A stretch of DNA of 64,000 bases from Bacteroidota bacterium (GCA_016713525.1 JADJOZ010000003.1:248001-312000); one strand, 5' to 3'. Numbered from the stretch's first letter, positions 47,907 through 58,425 are shown. The notes: generated by a model from the sequence alone, not told the origin. Numbers and translations are program-made.

Positions 47907-49541
47907 TTATTGCTTCACAAACTTTTGATGCTTCACAGAACCATTGCTGATTATCTGAAGTATGTAAATTCCTTTTGTTAAATTGCTGATATCCAGACGT
48001 TGTGAATGACTTCCTGCAGCATAGTTTACAGTCTCTGAATTATATACATTCTGACCTGTTATTGAACTGATGCTGAATGAAACAGAAGTTTCCCGGCTGA
48101 TATTAAATTGAGCATTCAAGGCGTCTGTAGCTGGATTAGGTGCTACTGTCAGCGCACTTACCAGATCTGAACTGTTTACTCCGGTTGTTCCGTTCACAAC
48201 ATTTATTGTTATTGGAGCATTGGTTAAGCGTAGCAAGGAGAACTGATAACAGGTAGTGTTGGTGCATCCGGTGGCATCGGTGATTGTCAGACAAATAGTG
48301 TACACACCTGGTCCGGCATAGGTATGACTTGGGTAAGCAGTATTGCTTGAAGTTCCATCACCCCAGCTCCATACATATGTCATTTGTCCTGTTCCAAATG
48401 CAAGATTGTAGGCAATGTAAGTGTGAGGAGTGAGTGTATCAGGATAAATAGCAAAGTTGGATCCGCATGCTGAACTACCGGTAATAGTAATAACTTGGCA
48501 AGAAGTACAAGTTTGACCCGCTCCGTTAACTACTGTAAGACATGCAGTATAGGTGCCTGGATTGGTGTAAACATGATTCACGTTCTGACCTGTGGCAATA
48601 CTACCATCACCAAAATCCCATGCCCATGATACATTGCCTTGAGCCGGACCATAAAATGCAGTTCCTGAGGGTGCTGTCTGATATCCGAAAGTTGCATAAC
48701 AACCCGGAAGGGTGTTGATATAAATAGAGTCACAATAAGTATCGGAGCAACCTGCCAATGAATCATAAATTGTGAGGCAAACATTGTAAAGTCCACCATT
48801 TGCATATGTGTGCGATGGGTTAGCCGAATAGTCGAATGAACCGTCACCAAAACTCCATACCTGATTTAAGATTCCGGTTGCAGTTGATTGGTTGACGAAG
48901 TTGAAAGTAGTAGTTCCGGAAACCTGATTAGCAGTGAACAATGCATTACAGGTGGTAGCTCCTGTAACTAAAACTGTTTGGCAAGATGAGCATGACTGAC
49001 CGGCAGTAGTTACAACTGTTAAACATGCATTGTAAGTTCCGGGAGCCAGATAAGTATGAACCGGATTATTACCCGAGCCTGTTGTACCATCTCCAAAATC
49101 CCATGTCCATGATGCATTGTTTTGTGTTAATCCTGAAAAAGTAACAACTCCCGGACTAATTTGCTGCCATCCGAATCCGGAGTAGCATGTAGGAGGAAGA
49201 ACATTGATGTAAATTGAGTCGCAGAAAGTGCTGGTACAAACAAATCCCTGAACCTGCGAACTGATTGTCAGGCAAGCAACATAAACACCGGTGCCACCAA
49301 AGGTAATTACAGGATTCTCAAGCGTAGAAACCTGACCATCAGAAAATGTCCAGCTATAAGTTGGAGCTGAACCTGCTGTATAAGATGAATCGTTGAAGAA
49401 AACCGAAACCGAACCACCCGGGTTGGTGGTTCCAACGGCATAAGTAAACCCGGCCTGACAGAAAGGCTGTGCCTTAACGGTGGATGTCAAGCCGAACACC
49501 GAAAGCACTAATAGTGAGAGAGTTAATAGATGTTTTTTCAT
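47907..49541 (-). CDS. secreted multi-PKD protein with T9SS type A domain
   Basis: 544 residues: signal peptide to about residue 24 (VKAQPFC), then five PKD-type domains, each with a WxFGDG or WxWGDG motif and a paired-Cys pattern (CLTV...CSSCQ), and a type A sorting domain (LTVAPNPATDALNAQF ... GIYILQIISNGSVKHQKFVKQ). Surface or secreted beta-sandwich protein of unknown ligand. Own promoter (TACATTTG at 49595-49602) and terminator. Confidence 0.9.
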   Translation of the reverse strand: MKKHLLTLSLLVLSVFGLTSTVKAQPFCQAGFTYAVGTTNPGGSVSVFFNDSSYTAGSAPTYSWTFSDGQVSTLENPVITFGGTGVYVACLTISSQVQGFVCTSTFCDSIYINVLPPTCYSGFGWQQISPGVVTFSGLTQNNASWTWDFGDGTTGSGNNPVHTYLAPGTYNACLTVVTTAGQSCSSCQTVLVTGATTCNALFTANQVSGTTTFNFVNQSTATGILNQVWSFGDGSFDYSANPSHTYANGGLYNVCLTIYDSLAGCSDTYCDSIYINTLPGCYATFGYQTAPSGTAFYGPAQGNVSWAWDFGDGSIATGQNVNHVYTNPGTYTACLTVVNGAGQTCTSCQVITITGSSACGSNFAIYPDTLTPHTYIAYNLAFGTGQMTYVWSWGDGTSSNTAYPSHTYAGPGVYTICLTITDATGCTNTTCYQFSLLRLTNAPITINVVNGTTGVNSSDLVSALTVAPNPATDALNAQFNISRETSVSFSISSITGQNVYNSETVNYAAGSHSQRLDISNLTKGIYILQIISNGSVKHQKFVKQ

Positions 49542-49594
49542 GTGAATTGATTTTTGAATTATTTTAAATTCGATTTAATTTCTGTTTGATGTCC

Positions 49595-49602
49595 CAAATG
49601 TA
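49595..49602 (-). promoter_or_regulatory. -7 element TACATTTG of the PKD/T9SS gene
   Basis: Exact TAnnTTTG match on the minus strand, 53 bases before the start codon. Confidence 0.6.
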
Positions 49603-49652
49603 CGGGTAGCTTCCAGTTAATGATATGTCAATTATTGGCGCTTCTTACGCAC

Positions 49653-51116
49653 TCAAATTGTCCTTTTTTTCTTAGTTTTCTCTTTAATCCAGTTTGAATA
49701 GTTGATTATTTCATCATCGCTTTCATCCGTATCTTTATGTCTATCAAGAAATTCTGATAATTTTTTTCGGAAAGTTCCTTCATGTCCGTAATGCTCCATT
49801 CTTCCTATCAGATAAATAAATTCTTTCTCCTTCAGGAATTGTTCTTGTTTTAAAATTTCTTTAAAATCCTTCTTCATTCTGTTGATCCGGTAGGTTACAT
49901 ACTCCATATCGCGGAGTTCATAGCGGATCATAAGTTCGGCAACCGACACTTTAAACTGTAATGCTTTATCGGCATTTTTATAACTTTCAAGCTGGTGCAG
50001 ACGTGTCATAAACCGGATTGATTCCCGGTATTTAGCCAGATCGAAATGTAAAACAGAAAGATTTAGATAAATAAAAATTTCATAAAACGGTGTTGCAGTT
50101 ATTTTCCTGTTTTCGCGAATATCTTCCAAAACCTGAATAGCTTTTTCTTTATCCAGTTTGGAATAATTAATCACCAGGGAATTGTAGTAAAAGAAGAGAT
50201 ATTTGTCGTACAGTGATTTCCCGAATTCCATCATGGCATCATGTAATAGTTCGGTGTATTGAAGCGATAATTTTAATTTGTCATTTTTGAACAGTGAATT
50301 CACCAGATAGGTGAGCATCTGTAGTTTAGTATCATGGTTATTTTTGTTGAAAAGTTCCAGTTTGGTGAATTCCTTATAGGTCCTTAGCAGGTATTCTTCC
50401 AATGCCAGGTATTCACGGTTCTGTAATAAAATCTGGCTGGCTGCAGTGTAAATCCGAAATCGAAATTTCGGACTTTTACGAATCTCTGGATCATGAAGGA
50501 AGTCGTCGATTGTTTTTTGAAGTAGCCCAACATCCGATTCGTCGCTTTTTGCAAAATTCTGTGTTATTTTTAGCCGGTAACTCAGTACTGCAACCACATC
50601 ATCAATGGAACGTAATTGCCTTATTTTTTCCTGGTTTTCTCGTCGCTTCAGAATATAAGTTTCCGGATTAATTTCGAGAATGTCGTGCGAGAGCCGTATA
50701 AATTCTCCATAAATCAGATCCAGCAATTCAAAATTCTCGATGACATTGGAACGCGCTTCTGCTTTCTTTAAGAAGTAGGTAGCCAGTTGTGGCTGACTTT
50801 TCGAAATATAAAACCGGGCCAATGCATACAGGTTAATCGACATCAAAGTATCCTCTTCATTATAGTGTTGAAGCAAGAGACACTTATTAAGTCCGGTCAT
50901 CAACCGGTTTCGTAGCCTATAAAATGCATTTTTGTCACTTCCGGGATATAAATTTTGAAAAATCTTGTCCTCATCATAATTTTTACCCGCCTTTCTGATG
51001 TAATCAAAGAGTAAGATATCTTTTCGTTCCCCGGATTCCATGCGAGAGTTGTAAAGTTTGAAAAACCGGATCTCTTCTTTGTTTAAATTGTGAATGATGG
51101 AGCCAACAATATCCAT
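49653..51116 (-). CDS. hypothetical all-helical repeat protein
   Basis: 487 residues, soluble, no signal peptide, rich in Lys, Glu, Leu and aromatic residues, with repeated ~34-40-residue helical pairs (for example LYALARFYISKSQPQLATYFLKKAEARS and LNLSVLHFDLAKYRESIRFMTRLHQLE) reminiscent of TPR units. Starts MDIVGSIIHNLNKEEIRFFKLY. I recognise this as a conserved Bacteroidota hypothetical type but know no function. Divergent from the gene at 51210. Confidence 0.82.
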   Translation of the reverse strand: MDIVGSIIHNLNKEEIRFFKLYNSRMESGERKDILLFDYIRKAGKNYDEDKIFQNLYPGSDKNAFYRLRNRLMTGLNKCLLLQHYNEEDTLMSINLYALARFYISKSQPQLATYFLKKAEARSNVIENFELLDLIYGEFIRLSHDILEINPETYILKRRENQEKIRQLRSIDDVVAVLSYRLKITQNFAKSDESDVGLLQKTIDDFLHDPEIRKSPKFRFRIYTAASQILLQNREYLALEEYLLRTYKEFTKLELFNKNNHDTKLQMLTYLVNSLFKNDKLKLSLQYTELLHDAMMEFGKSLYDKYLFFYYNSLVINYSKLDKEKAIQVLEDIRENRKITATPFYEIFIYLNLSVLHFDLAKYRESIRFMTRLHQLESYKNADKALQFKVSVAELMIRYELRDMEYVTYRINRMKKDFKEILKQEQFLKEKEFIYLIGRMEHYGHEGTFRKKLSEFLDRHKDTDESDDEIINYSNWIKEKTKKKRTI

Positions 51117-51181
51117 GTTGACGTAGTTTTGGAGGCGTAAGATATTAAAAAATATGATTAACCGGTTTTAAATGGATTGCT

Positions 51182-51189
51182 TATTTTTG
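51182..51189 (+). promoter_or_regulatory. -7 element TATTTTTG upstream of the gene at 51210
   Basis: TAnnTTTG match 20 bases before the ATG at 51210; no convincing -33. Confidence 0.5.
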
Positions 51190-51209
51190 AAATTATAAAA
51201 CAAAAAGCT

Positions 51210-51896
51210 ATGAAAAAAGCGCTGATGTTGTTGTCGATATCACTCCTGGCAGGGTGGTTTTCATTGGTTCAGGCACAAGGTACAACCGGTTTGAAAGTTA
51301 CTCAAATGATTGGTTATCCTGTACTGCCGGATACCGCTTATGAAGGAGTTTCCTATTCCGTTACCATAAAGTTGCAAAATTTTTCAAATTCAACCATCAA
51401 CGGAGGGGTTAATATAGTGTTAAAAACCGATTCCGGGACGGTTGCTATTACAACATTTGCAGGCCTTGTTTTGTTCCCAAACGATTCAGCAACGCAATTA
51501 ATTCAAACTTATAACTTTGATTCACAAACTTATAAAGCTGGAAATAATATTGTTGTTGTATGGCCCGTAGTACAGAGTGCACCTGCATTTCCCATTGATA
51601 CGTTCTTTACCCAGGTTTATTTTGTCCCGCTTGCAAGCTTGAATGCTCCCGAAGTCGAAGCAATCAAATTTGCCTTGTATCCTAATCCGGCAACCAGCAA
51701 ATTGAAAATAGTCGGAGCAGCCGAAGAGCCGCTTGAGTACGTAAGAATTTTGATGCCGGATGGTCGGCAGGTGACTCAAATACTTCCGTTTGGAGATGGT
51801 ATTATAGATATCAGAAGGCTTAATCCCGGAATTTACTTTCTGGAAGCATCATCAAAAAACAGGAGCGGAATGAAGCGTTTTATAAAGGTCAATTAG
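51210..51896 (+). CDS. small secreted protein with T9SS type A domain
   Basis: 228 residues from ATG 51210, which begins a clean signal peptide (MKKALMLLSISLLAGWFSLVQAQG); the frame opens 33 bases earlier but that part is not signal-like. One beta-sandwich domain of about 115 residues, then a sorting domain (IKFALYPNPATSKLKIVG ... GIYFLEASSKNRSGMKRFIKVN). Unusually short for this cargo class. Function unknown. Confidence 0.87.
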   Translation: MKKALMLLSISLLAGWFSLVQAQGTTGLKVTQMIGYPVLPDTAYEGVSYSVTIKLQNFSNSTINGGVNIVLKTDSGTVAITTFAGLVLFPNDSATQLIQTYNFDSQTYKAGNNIVVVWPVVQSAPAFPIDTFFTQVYFVPLASLNAPEVEAIKFALYPNPATSKLKIVGAAEEPLEYVRILMPDGRQVTQILPFGDGIIDIRRLNPGIYFLEASSKNRSGMKRFIKVN

Positions 51897-51936
51897 GACA
51901 AAGAATAGCAGAAAATCTGCTTCCTTCCATATTTAT

Positions 51937-51977
51937 TACAGCCTGCAATTAACTACCTTGCAGGCTGTAATTTTTTA
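51937..51977 (+). terminator. strong terminator hairpin abutting rsmI
   Basis: Perfect 13-bp stem TTACAGCCTGCAA / TTGCAGGCTGTAA with a nine-base loop and six T. The T tract ends three bases before the rsmI start codon; a TACCTTGC sequence within loop and stem could serve as an imperfect -7 element for rsmI. Confidence 0.9.
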
Positions 51978-51980
51978 AGT

Positions 51981-52673
51981 ATGTCGAAACTCATTCTGGT
52001 GCCAACCCCACTCGGAAATTTGGAGGATATCACCCTCAGGGCCATTCGTATTTTGAAGGAATCGGATGTAATTCTGGCAGAAGATACCCGGACTTCCAGA
52101 GTATTACTGCAACATCTTGGCATTGAAAAGAGAATGCTTTCTCATCATCAACATAATGAACATCAATCGGTTCCAGAAGTTGTGAAGATGCTATTAGCCG
52201 GACAACAGGTAGCCTTGATCAGCGATGCCGGAACTCCAGGAATATCGGATCCCGGCTTTTTATTGGTTCGGGAAAGTCTGAAAGCCGGTATTACCGTTGA
52301 ATGCCTTCCGGGGCCAACAGCTTTCGTTCCGGCACTGGTCATTTCCGGATTACCATGTGACAGATTTCATTTCGAAGGATTTTTACCTCCCAAAAAAGGC
52401 CGTCAAACCCGACTGAAGGAACTTGCTTTATTGGAGCCTACCATTGTTCTTTATGAATCACCACACAAAATCTCGAAAACACTGGATCAGTTATGTGAAT
52501 ATCTGGGTCCCGACAGACAGGCTTCAGTTTCCCGTGAACTTACCAAAATGTATGAAGAAACTAAAAGAGGAACGCTGGCGGAAATAGGTGCACATTTCAA
52601 GACTACAGAGCCACGCGGGGAAATGGTTGTAGTTGTTGGTGGCTTGTCTTCTGTTGCAAAATCGAAAGAGTAA
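51981..52673 (+). CDS. rsmI: 16S rRNA (cytidine1402-2'-O)-methyltransferase RsmI
   Basis: 230 residues. SAM-dependent tetrapyrrole-methylase fold with the family motifs VPTPLGNLEDITLRA, AEDTRTSRVLLQHL, ISDAGTPGISDPG and ECLPGPTAFVPALVISGLP. It methylates C1402 of 16S rRNA in the P site. Shorter than the E. coli protein because the C-terminal extension is missing, as is common in this phylum. The start follows a terminator hairpin with almost no leader. Confidence 0.93.
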   Translation: MSKLILVPTPLGNLEDITLRAIRILKESDVILAEDTRTSRVLLQHLGIEKRMLSHHQHNEHQSVPEVVKMLLAGQQVALISDAGTPGISDPGFLLVRESLKAGITVECLPGPTAFVPALVISGLPCDRFHFEGFLPPKKGRQTRLKELALLEPTIVLYESPHKISKTLDQLCEYLGPDRQASVSRELTKMYEETKRGTLAEIGAHFKTTEPRGEMVVVVGGLSSVAKSKE

Positions 52674-52880
52674 GGTTGATTTACTATAAATCGGAAAATG
52701 TGAAAGTCACTGTAATCAGGTCTTTCACAGCCAGAGTATTTTGAATTGCATGTTGATATTTCAGAGAGACCACTTAATTTGATTCTCAGAACATTATATT
52801 GTTGATTACTTTTGTAACAGCAGGCAGCAATTTTTCGTATCTCCATTTATCTTTACAGAGTATCCAAAAACAAACTTTTT

Positions 52881-55800
52881 ATGGAAGTTATCAAAAAACT
52901 CCTCGTTGCAAATCGCGGAGAAATTGCGATCAGAGCGCTTCGGGCGGCGGCAGAATTAGGAATTCGCACAGTTGCAGTTTTCACTTATGAAGACCGGTAT
53001 TCATTACACCGTTACAAAGCTGATGAGGCTTACCAGATTGGCGGCGACAAAGATCCGCTGAAACCTTATCTCGATATTGAAGAGATTATTTCCGTTGCAA
53101 AAAAGAATCATGTAAATGCTATTCATCCCGGATATGGATTCTTATCTGAAAATGTAAGGTTTGCAACCCGATGCAGAGAAGAAGGTATCATTTTTATAGG
53201 ACCATCTCCGGAATCAATGGAAATGCTGGGTGACAAGGTTGCTGCAAAAAATGTTGCACGCGAAGTTGGAGTTCCCCTCATTGAAGGAAATAAAGAAGTG
53301 CTGGCCGATGCATCTGTAGCTTTATCTGAAGCAAAACGTATAGGCTTTCCCGTTATACTTAAAGCTGCTGCCGGTGGTGGTGGCCGCGGAATGCGTGTCA
53401 TCCGCAAGGAAGAAGAACTGGAAAAAGCATTTAATGAAGCAAAGCGCGAAGCAGGAAATGCATTCGGTGATGATACCATTTTCATTGAGAAATTTATTGA
53501 TAATCCAAAACATATAGAAGTTCAGATTCTTGGCGATCAGTTTGGAAATCTAGTTCATTTGTTCGAACGCGATTGTTCTGTTCAACGACGTTTTCAAAAG
53601 TAGTGGAGATTGCCCCTGCACCACATCTGAAGTCGGAAACAAAAGGGCACTTTATAATTATGCATTAGATATTGCTGCTTATGCCGATTATTATAATGCA
53701 GGAACAGTAGAGTTTTTAGTTGATGATGATGAAAATATTTACTTCATAGAAGTAAATCCCAGAATACAAGTTGAACACACGGTAACTGAGCAGGTAACCG
53801 GAGTTGATATTGTAAAATGTCAGATTCTGATTGCAGATGGAAAATCATTAGCATCACCTGAAATCGATATTAAACATCAGGTGCAGATTCAATGCAATGG
53901 TTTTGCAATTCAATGCAGGATTACAACTGAGGATCCACAAAACGATTTCAAACCTGATTATGGTACTTTAATTGCATACCGGAATGCAGGTGGTTACGGA
54001 ATCAGAATTGATGAGGGAAGTTCCTATCAGGGTGTAAAAATTTCTCCGTTTTTTGATTCAATGCTTGCTAAAGTTACTGCATCCGGGAGAAACCTTGCGG
54101 ATGCTGCTCAGCGGATGAACCGCACACTCATGGAGTTTCGTATTAGTGGTGTAAAAACCAATATTCCATTTCTTGAAAATGTAATTAATCATCCCGAATT
54201 CCGTGCAGGAAAAGCAACTGTAAATTTTATAGGAAGATATCCCGAACTATTTACTTTTTCATATAAGCAGGACCGAGGCACAAAAATACTTTCATACCTC
54301 GCAAATGTTATGGTGAACGGTCACCCCGATGTGAAAGTAGTTGATAAAACAAAAGTGTTTCGGGTACCTCGCATACCACAGGTTCCATCAGCAGCAACAC
54401 ATCAACCCGGTACTAAAAATAAATTGTCGGAGCTCGGCCCGGAAAAATTTGCTGCGTGGCTGAAAAATGAAAAACCGGTTTATTTTACCGATACCACCAT
54501 GCGCGACGCACATCAGTCGCTGCTTGCAACTAGGGTTCGGACCACTGATATGATGAAAGTGGCGCGTAACTTCGCAATTATGCATCCGCAGACTTTCAGT
54601 ATGGAAGTATGGGGAGGAGCAACTTTCGATGTGGCACTTCGCTTCCTTCATGAATGTCCCTGGAAACGATTGCAACTGATTCGTGAAGCAGTTCCTAATA
54701 TTTTATTGCAAATGTTGATAAGGGGATCAAATGCTATTGGCTATGCCGCTTACCCTGATAATCTGGTAGTGAAGTTTATTGAAAAGTCATGGGACAACGG
54801 TGTGGATGTTTTCCGGATTTTTGACTCGCTAAACTGGAATAAAAGCATGAAGGTTTCTATAAATGCAGTAAGAGAATATACCGGTGGCATTGCTGAAGCC
54901 TGCATTTGCTATACAGGAGATTTACAGGATAAAAGTAAAACAAAATACAATCTTAATTATTACCTAGATCTGGCCGGTGAGCTCGAGCAGATGGGTGCTC
55001 ACATGCTGGGTATAAAAGATATGGCAGGTTTGCTGAAGCCATATGCCGCTGTTGAATTAATAGATGCATTGAAAAAGACTGTCAAAATTCCGATTCACCT
55101 TCATACACACGACACTTCATCAATTCAACCGGCAACTTATCTGAAAGCAATTGAAGCCGGAGTTGATGTTGTTGATGTTGCTTTGGGTTCTTTATCAGGA
55201 TTAACGTCGCAGCCGAACTTTAATTCGATGGTTGAGTCGTTAAAGGGTCATGAGAGATACATGCCTTATGATATTGATTCCCTGAATGCATTTTCCAATT
55301 ACTGGGAAGTGGTCAGAGAACATTACTATCCATTTGAATCAGGTTTGCTTGCCGGAAATGCTGAAGTTTACAAACATGAAATTCCGGGAGGTCAGTATTC
55401 CAACCTTCGTCCCCAGGCTGCATCATTAGGTTTGGAAGATAAGATGGAAGAAATAAAAAAGGCTTATGAAGATGTGAATGAAATGTTTGGTGACATAGTA
55501 AAGGTTACGCCTTCATCCAAAGTGGTTGGAGATATGGCACTTTATATGGTCTCCAATAATTTTACCAAAGAAGATATTTTCACCAAAGGTGATGCTATTT
55601 CTTTCCCGGAATCTGTAAAGAGTTTCTTTAAAGGAGATTTAGGTCAGCCTCCAGGAGGTTTTCCTAAAACACTTCAGAAAATAATTCTGAAAGATGAAGA
55701 AGCCTACACAGATTTGCCAAATGCACATATTTCACCCGTCGATTTTGACAAAGAATTTACTTCGTTCAAACAAAAGTTCGATGATCGGCAGACCTTCCTC

Positions 55801-56316
55801 GATTTCTTATCTTATAAATTTTATCCAAAAGTTTTCGAAGAGTACTTTAATCACGAAAAAAAGTATGGTGATGTAACTGCTATTCCTACTACTGCATTTT
55901 TTTATGGTATGAAGAGTAATGAGGAAATATTGGTGAATATCGGTCAGGGGAAAACTATCATTATTCGTTTGCTGTATGTTGGTGAAGCCGATGAATCGGG
56001 TAACAGGGTAGTGTACTTCAGACTAAACGGACAAACACGTTCTGTTGAGGTTGCCGATAAGAAAGCAGGTGTGAAAAAAGTAGCACATACCAAAGCCACT
56101 GCTGAAACGCACATAGGTACTCCTTTACAGGGAATGTTATCGAAGGTTTTTGTGAAGCCGGGCGATCAGGTGAAGAAGAATACGCCGCTGTTTACTATTG
56201 AAGCCATGAAGATGGAGACGACAATTACAGCACCTAAGGATTTTAGAATTGAGAAGGTGGTATTGGCAGAAGGTAATCTGGTAGAAGCCGATGACCTGGT
56301 TCTGGAAACAAAGTAA
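52881..56316 (+). CDS. pyc: pyruvate carboxylase (two one-base frameshifts)
   Basis: Repaired length 1,145 residues, the normal size. Order: biotin carboxylase (1-~455; ATP loop AAGGGGRGM, FERDCSVQRRFQK), carboxyltransferase (~530-1000; TDTTMRDAHQSLLATRVRT, MWGGATFDVALRFL pattern) and biotinyl domain with Lys1111 in EAMKMETT. Frame breaks at AAAA 53596-53599 and AAAA 53641-53644: one extra A at each restores KVVEIAPAPHLKSETKRALYNYALDIAAYADYYNAGTVEF. Carboxylates pyruvate to oxaloacetate. Two deletions 45 bases apart in an anaplerotic enzyme look like sequence error. Confidence 0.93.
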
Positions 56317-56357
56317 TTATGATGTTTCCGGAAAATTCGTAAGTTGTATTAGGATGT

Positions 56358-56981
56358 TTATTTCTTATTGAAATAACTTAAATACCATTCATGCTGATCA
56401 AAATCTTTTGCATCCGGATTGGGGATATGTTCAGGATCAATTTTACTGTAGAGTAAATCGAGGGATTTAAATTCTCTCCAGCTTATAATTTTGAATCCTG
56501 CCTTGTGCAATTGTGCACCACAAACTCCCATGCCTATTTGATATTTTTTGTTGGCTGCATATCGGTTGCCATCATAAACAACATGATTGCCACAAGCTGC
56601 ACTCACATCCATCATCACAGCTAGTTCAATCTTGTTTTCTTCAGCAATTCGCAACATTTTTTCTGACGCTAAAATCATTCCTGCGGTCCAGTCGATACCG
56701 GTTGAGGTCAATACTTTTGCACGACCTTCCAATACATCGAGTCCGTTACCACCATAGATGTCGCACATTTCACGCGGAGTTCCAAATGAAAAGTGTTCAG
56801 GGCAAAAGGAGGTCAGTTTTACAGTTTTATAATTCAGCAGTTTGAGTACACTGGGATATTCACCATAACTTGTGCCATCAACGGCACACTTTTCACCAAT
56901 CATGCAGGCGCTCACTAGTATACGGAGCGGGTTGTCCACTGTAGGTGTACGCAGATTTCTGATATATTCCTGATCGGGCAT
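56358..56981 (-). CDS. DUF523 (TudS-like) family protein
   Basis: 207 residues. N-terminal ILVSACMIGEKCAVDG, then SFCPEHFSFGTPREM and DVSAACGNHVVYDG are the DUF523 blocks; Cys26, Cys60 and Cys130 correspond to the three cysteines that hold the [4Fe-4S] cluster in the thiouracil desulfurase TudS. Desulfurase activity is a family inference; sequences in this group vary, and extra Cys32, Cys73 and Cys154 are present. Convergent with pyruvate carboxylase. Confidence 0.82.
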   Translation of the reverse strand: MPDQEYIRNLRTPTVDNPLRILVSACMIGEKCAVDGTSYGEYPSVLKLLNYKTVKLTSFCPEHFSFGTPREMCDIYGGNGLDVLEGRAKVLTSTGIDWTAGMILASEKMLRIAEENKIELAVMMDVSAACGNHVVYDGNRYAANKKYQIGMGVCGAQLHKAGFKIISWREFKSLDLLYSKIDPEHIPNPDAKDFDQHEWYLSYFNKK

Positions 56982-57038
56982 AATTTAGAGGATATCCATA
57001 AAATTAAAGTAATTATTGGAGCATCCAAAATTTATTAC

Positions 57039-57072
57039 AAAAAAAAGCGATGAAATTTTCATCGCTTTTTTT
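57039..57072. terminator. terminator after the acyl-CoA dehydrogenase gene
   Basis: Palindromic stem AGCGATGAAA/TTTTCATCGCT flanked by A8 and T7, so functional in either direction; 18 bases after the minus-strand gene's stop. Confidence 0.88.
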
Positions 57073-57089
57073 GAATTGCTTAATGCAAT

Positions 57090-58268
57090 TTATGTAAATG
57101 CATTTTCACCTGTGATATCCATGCCTGTAATTAACAAATGGATGTCGTGTGTTCCTTCATAGGTAATAACTGATTCAAGGTTCATCATATGGCGCATGAT
57201 CGGATATTCACCGGTAATGCCCATGCCACCATGAATTTGTCGTGCTTCACGGGCGATTTCAATAGCCATATTCACATTATTTCTTTTTGCCATAGAAATT
57301 TGTGCCGGAGTTGCCCGGTTTTCATTTTTCAAAACGCCCAAACGCCAGGTGAGTAATTGTGCTTTTGTGATTTCAGTGATCATCTCAGCAAGTTTTTTCT
57401 GCTGTAACTGAAAACCACCAATAGGGCGACCAAATTGTTTACGTTCTTTAGAATATCTCAATGCTGAATCATAACAATCCATAGCAGCTCCAATTACACC
57501 CCATGAAATTCCGTAGCGTGCAGAATTCAAACATCCCAATGGACCTTTCAATCCTTTAACATTGGGCAGCAGATTTTCTTTTGGTACCTGCACATTATCG
57601 AATACAAGTTCACCGGTTGCAGATGCACGCAGCGACCATTTGCCATGTGTTTCAGGAGTTGTAAATCCTTTCATACCTCGCTCAACAATAAGACCCCTAA
57701 TAACACCTTCTTCATCCTTAGCCCATACTACTGCAATTTGCGCGAATGGTGCATTGCTGATCCACATTTTGGCGCCATTCAAAACATAATGATCACCTTT
57801 ATCTTTAATATTTGTAACCATACCATTCGGATTTGAACCATGATCGGGTTCAGTAAGTCCGAAACATCCCAACCATTCACCGGATGCCAATTTTGGTAAG
57901 TATTTTTTACGTTGTTCTTCACTGCCATAAGTGTATATTGGATACATAACCAGTGAGCTTTGTACCGAAGCAGTAGAACGCAGGCCGGAATCTCCTCGCT
58001 CGAGTTCTTGCATAATTAGTCCATATGAAATCTGATCCAATCCGCCACCACCATATTCAACAGGAATATAAGGTCCGAATGCACCTATCTCAGCTAAGCC
58101 TTTAACCAAATGTTTCGGGAATTCACACTTTTGACAAGCTTCTTCAATAATCGGAGAAACTTCTTTTTTAACCCAGGCACGAACCGTATCACGAATTAAT
58201 TTGTGTTCGTCGGTTAATAATTCGTCGAGTAAATAATAATCGGGTGCCTGAAAACGGTCTTGAGCCAT
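57090..58268 (-). CDS. gcdH: glutaryl-CoA dehydrogenase-like acyl-CoA dehydrogenase
   Basis: 392 residues. Very close to GCDH along its length: SVQSSLVMYPIYTYGSEEQRKKYLPKLASGEWLGCFGLTEP, GKWSLRASATGELVFDNVQVPKENLLP, CLNSARYGISWGVIGAA and the catalytic base Glu371 in TYEGTHDIH. FAD enzyme that oxidatively decarboxylates glutaryl-CoA to crotonyl-CoA in lysine/tryptophan degradation. Starts at ATG 58268, just before a G-rich stretch and a heptamer array that lie in its upstream region, leaving no obvious promoter. Confidence 0.93.
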   Translation of the reverse strand: MAQDRFQAPDYYLLDELLTDEHKLIRDTVRAWVKKEVSPIIEEACQKCEFPKHLVKGLAEIGAFGPYIPVEYGGGGLDQISYGLIMQELERGDSGLRSTASVQSSLVMYPIYTYGSEEQRKKYLPKLASGEWLGCFGLTEPDHGSNPNGMVTNIKDKGDHYVLNGAKMWISNAPFAQIAVVWAKDEEGVIRGLIVERGMKGFTTPETHGKWSLRASATGELVFDNVQVPKENLLPNVKGLKGPLGCLNSARYGISWGVIGAAMDCYDSALRYSKERKQFGRPIGGFQLQQKKLAEMITEITKAQLLTWRLGVLKNENRATPAQISMAKRNNVNMAIEIAREARQIHGGMGITGEYPIMRHMMNLESVITYEGTHDIHLLITGMDITGENAFT

Positions 58269-58284
58269 GGGGAGGGGGAAGGAA

Positions 58285-58354
58285 GGATTAAGGATTAAGG
58301 ATTAAGGATTAAGGATTAAGGATTAAGGATTAAGGATTAAGGATTAAGAATTAA
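58285..58354. repeat. heptamer array, GGATTAA x10
   Basis: Nine perfect tandem GGATTAA units (58285-58347) plus one variant GAATTAA, beginning 17 bases upstream of the minus-strand gcdH start. Confidence 0.95.
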
Positions 58355-58425
58355 GGATGGTAATTCAGAAATTTTCTAAATATTTGAAATCATCAGCACC
58401 CCCGCATCGTGCCTTGCGGGGACCG

